A stretch of DNA of 7,399 nucleotides from an uncultured Eubacterium sp. (lineage in GTDB: Bacteria > Bacillota > Clostridia > Peptostreptococcales > Anaerovoracaceae), in contig CAMOGZ010000069.1 in assembly GCA_946614405.1 (NCBI GenBank), positions 1 through 7,399 of the forward strand, read 5' to 3'. The notes beneath the pieces were generated by a model that had not been told where the DNA came from, searched no databases, and worked only from the letters and a program-made list of their open reading frames with translations. Numbering within the stretch: position 1 is the stretch's first letter; each line of letters opens with the position of its first letter. Shown here piece by piece: positions 6,996-7,399 of the stretch. The position numbers and the translations under genes are program-made.

Positions 6996-7187
6996 TTACT
7001 CGATTTCTATGGTTTCGATTTTCTGCTTTGCTTCTTTCAGGATCTTCTGGCAGATCTCATAATACCGGGCTCCGTCCTCATAGCAGCGAATGGAGTCTTC
7101 CAGGCTGATATCCGGTGACTTGATCTTCTCGGACATTTCCTTCAGCTTCGCCAGTGCTTCCTCAAAGTGCATCGAATTATTGTCCAT
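6996..7187 (-). CDS. xseB: Exodeoxyribonuclease VII small subunit
   Basis: XseB is the small helical partner of XseA. Several copies wrap the large subunit to form exonuclease VII, which digests single-stranded DNA into oligonucleotides from both ends. The 63-residue protein has the family pattern: FEEALAKLKEMSEKI at 8-22, the SLEDSIRCYEDGARYYEIC stretch in the middle, and a charged helical end (KEAKQKIETIEIE). It is a little shorter than the E. coli protein (80), mostly at the ends. The ATG at 7187 lies inside the end of xseA (11-nt overlap) and has its own SD in xseA, so the two subunits are made in coupled fashion. A second Met at residue 6 is a less likely start because it lies further from the SD. 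Confidence 0.95.
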   Translation of the reverse strand: MDNNSMHFEEALAKLKEMSEKIKSPDISLEDSIRCYEDGARYYEICQKILKEAKQKIETIEIE

Positions 7188-7399
7188 GGTTCATCCCCTC
7201 CTCTGCCAGTGTCATGACAGCCGTTCCTTTCCGGAACGTCACCTTGTATCGCCGGTCACGCTGAAGCAGTCCGGCATCGGTGATCACACTTCCTTCTTCG
7301 TCTTCTACGATGGCGTATCCGTTAGCCAGTATGTTTCTGGGGTCATTTTCCTTCAGCATCAGCCAGTACTGCTCCGCCTGTCCTGCGGCTCCATCGATC
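7177..7399 (-). CDS. xseA: Exodeoxyribonuclease VII large subunit, C-terminal end only
   Basis: Only the last 73 codons of this gene are inside the window; its start lies to the right of 7399. XseA is the catalytic subunit of exonuclease VII. The visible part is the C-terminal tail that follows the nuclease domain. It has the family pattern of a conserved NILANGYAIVED strand (the usual position of a GYA/GYS motif), an acidic turn, a D-x-G region and a final strand FRKGTAVMTL that closes a small beta domain. The identification rests on this tail and, more strongly, on xseB overlapping its stop codon, the standard xseA-xseB arrangement. The reading frame is open from the window edge to TAA at 7177-7179. 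An ATG at 7359 in this frame is an internal methionine, not the start. Confidence 0.88.
   Translation of the reverse strand, partial: IDGAAGQAEQYWLMLKENDPRNILANGYAIVEDEEGSVITDAGLLQRDRRYKVTFRKGTAVMTLAEEGMNHGQ
7195..7200 (-). promoter_or_regulatory. Shine-Dalgarno site of xseB inside the xseA coding sequence
   Basis: GAGGGG on the minus strand ends 7 nt before the xseB ATG at 7187, inside xseA codons that encode Glu-Gly-Met. It supports the start at 7187 and independent or coupled initiation of the small subunit, which is needed in excess over XseA. Confidence 0.7.

Overview
The window reads as a stretch of chromosome from a Clostridia-type Firmicute, most likely of the Lachnospiraceae kind. 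This rests on the gene order xseA-xseB-ispA-dxs-tlyA, which is the classic Firmicute order, on clostridial-looking protein sequences, and on strong purine-rich Shine-Dalgarno sites. The placement is inferred from gene order and sequence style, not from a database match. Every supported gene lies on the minus strand, so transcription runs from high to low coordinates. No RNA gene, mobile element, CRISPR array, riboswitch or gene-free stretch longer than 75 bases is visible.

Right part (7399 down to about 3441): a tightly packed, probably co-transcribed block. It holds the 3' end of xseA (exonuclease VII large subunit, cut by the window edge), xseB (small subunit), ispA (farnesyl diphosphate synthase), dxs (1-deoxy-D-xylulose-5-phosphate synthase) and tlyA (S4-domain rRNA 2'-O-methyltransferase). 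Gene junctions are overlaps of 11 and 26 nt or gaps of 15-17 nt. dxs feeds the MEP pathway and ispA uses its C5 products to make the C15 precursor of the undecaprenyl carrier lipid. xseA/xseB encode a DNA-trimming nuclease and tlyA a ribosome-modifying enzyme.

Middle (about 3361-3600): an AT-rich island. Hand counts give 33% G+C over 3441-3600 against 62% over 3601-3720. The 3' end of tlyA lies in it and contains a near-consensus sigma-A promoter (TTGGCA, 17 bp, TATAAT) pointing at the next gene.

Left part (3411 down to 1): a class I PLP-dependent aminotransferase with its own strong SD and a codon choice unlike its neighbours, then a GC-rich hairpin, then mutS (mismatch repair ATPase), cut by the window edge just after Walker B. 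In many Clostridia and in Bacillus one would expect argR and recN (often with nadK) after tlyA. Here the aminotransferase and mutS follow instead.

I found no previously undescribed system. The points most worth a second look are the promoter hidden in the tlyA coding sequence, the abrupt composition change inside tlyA, and the break in the conserved gene order at the same place.
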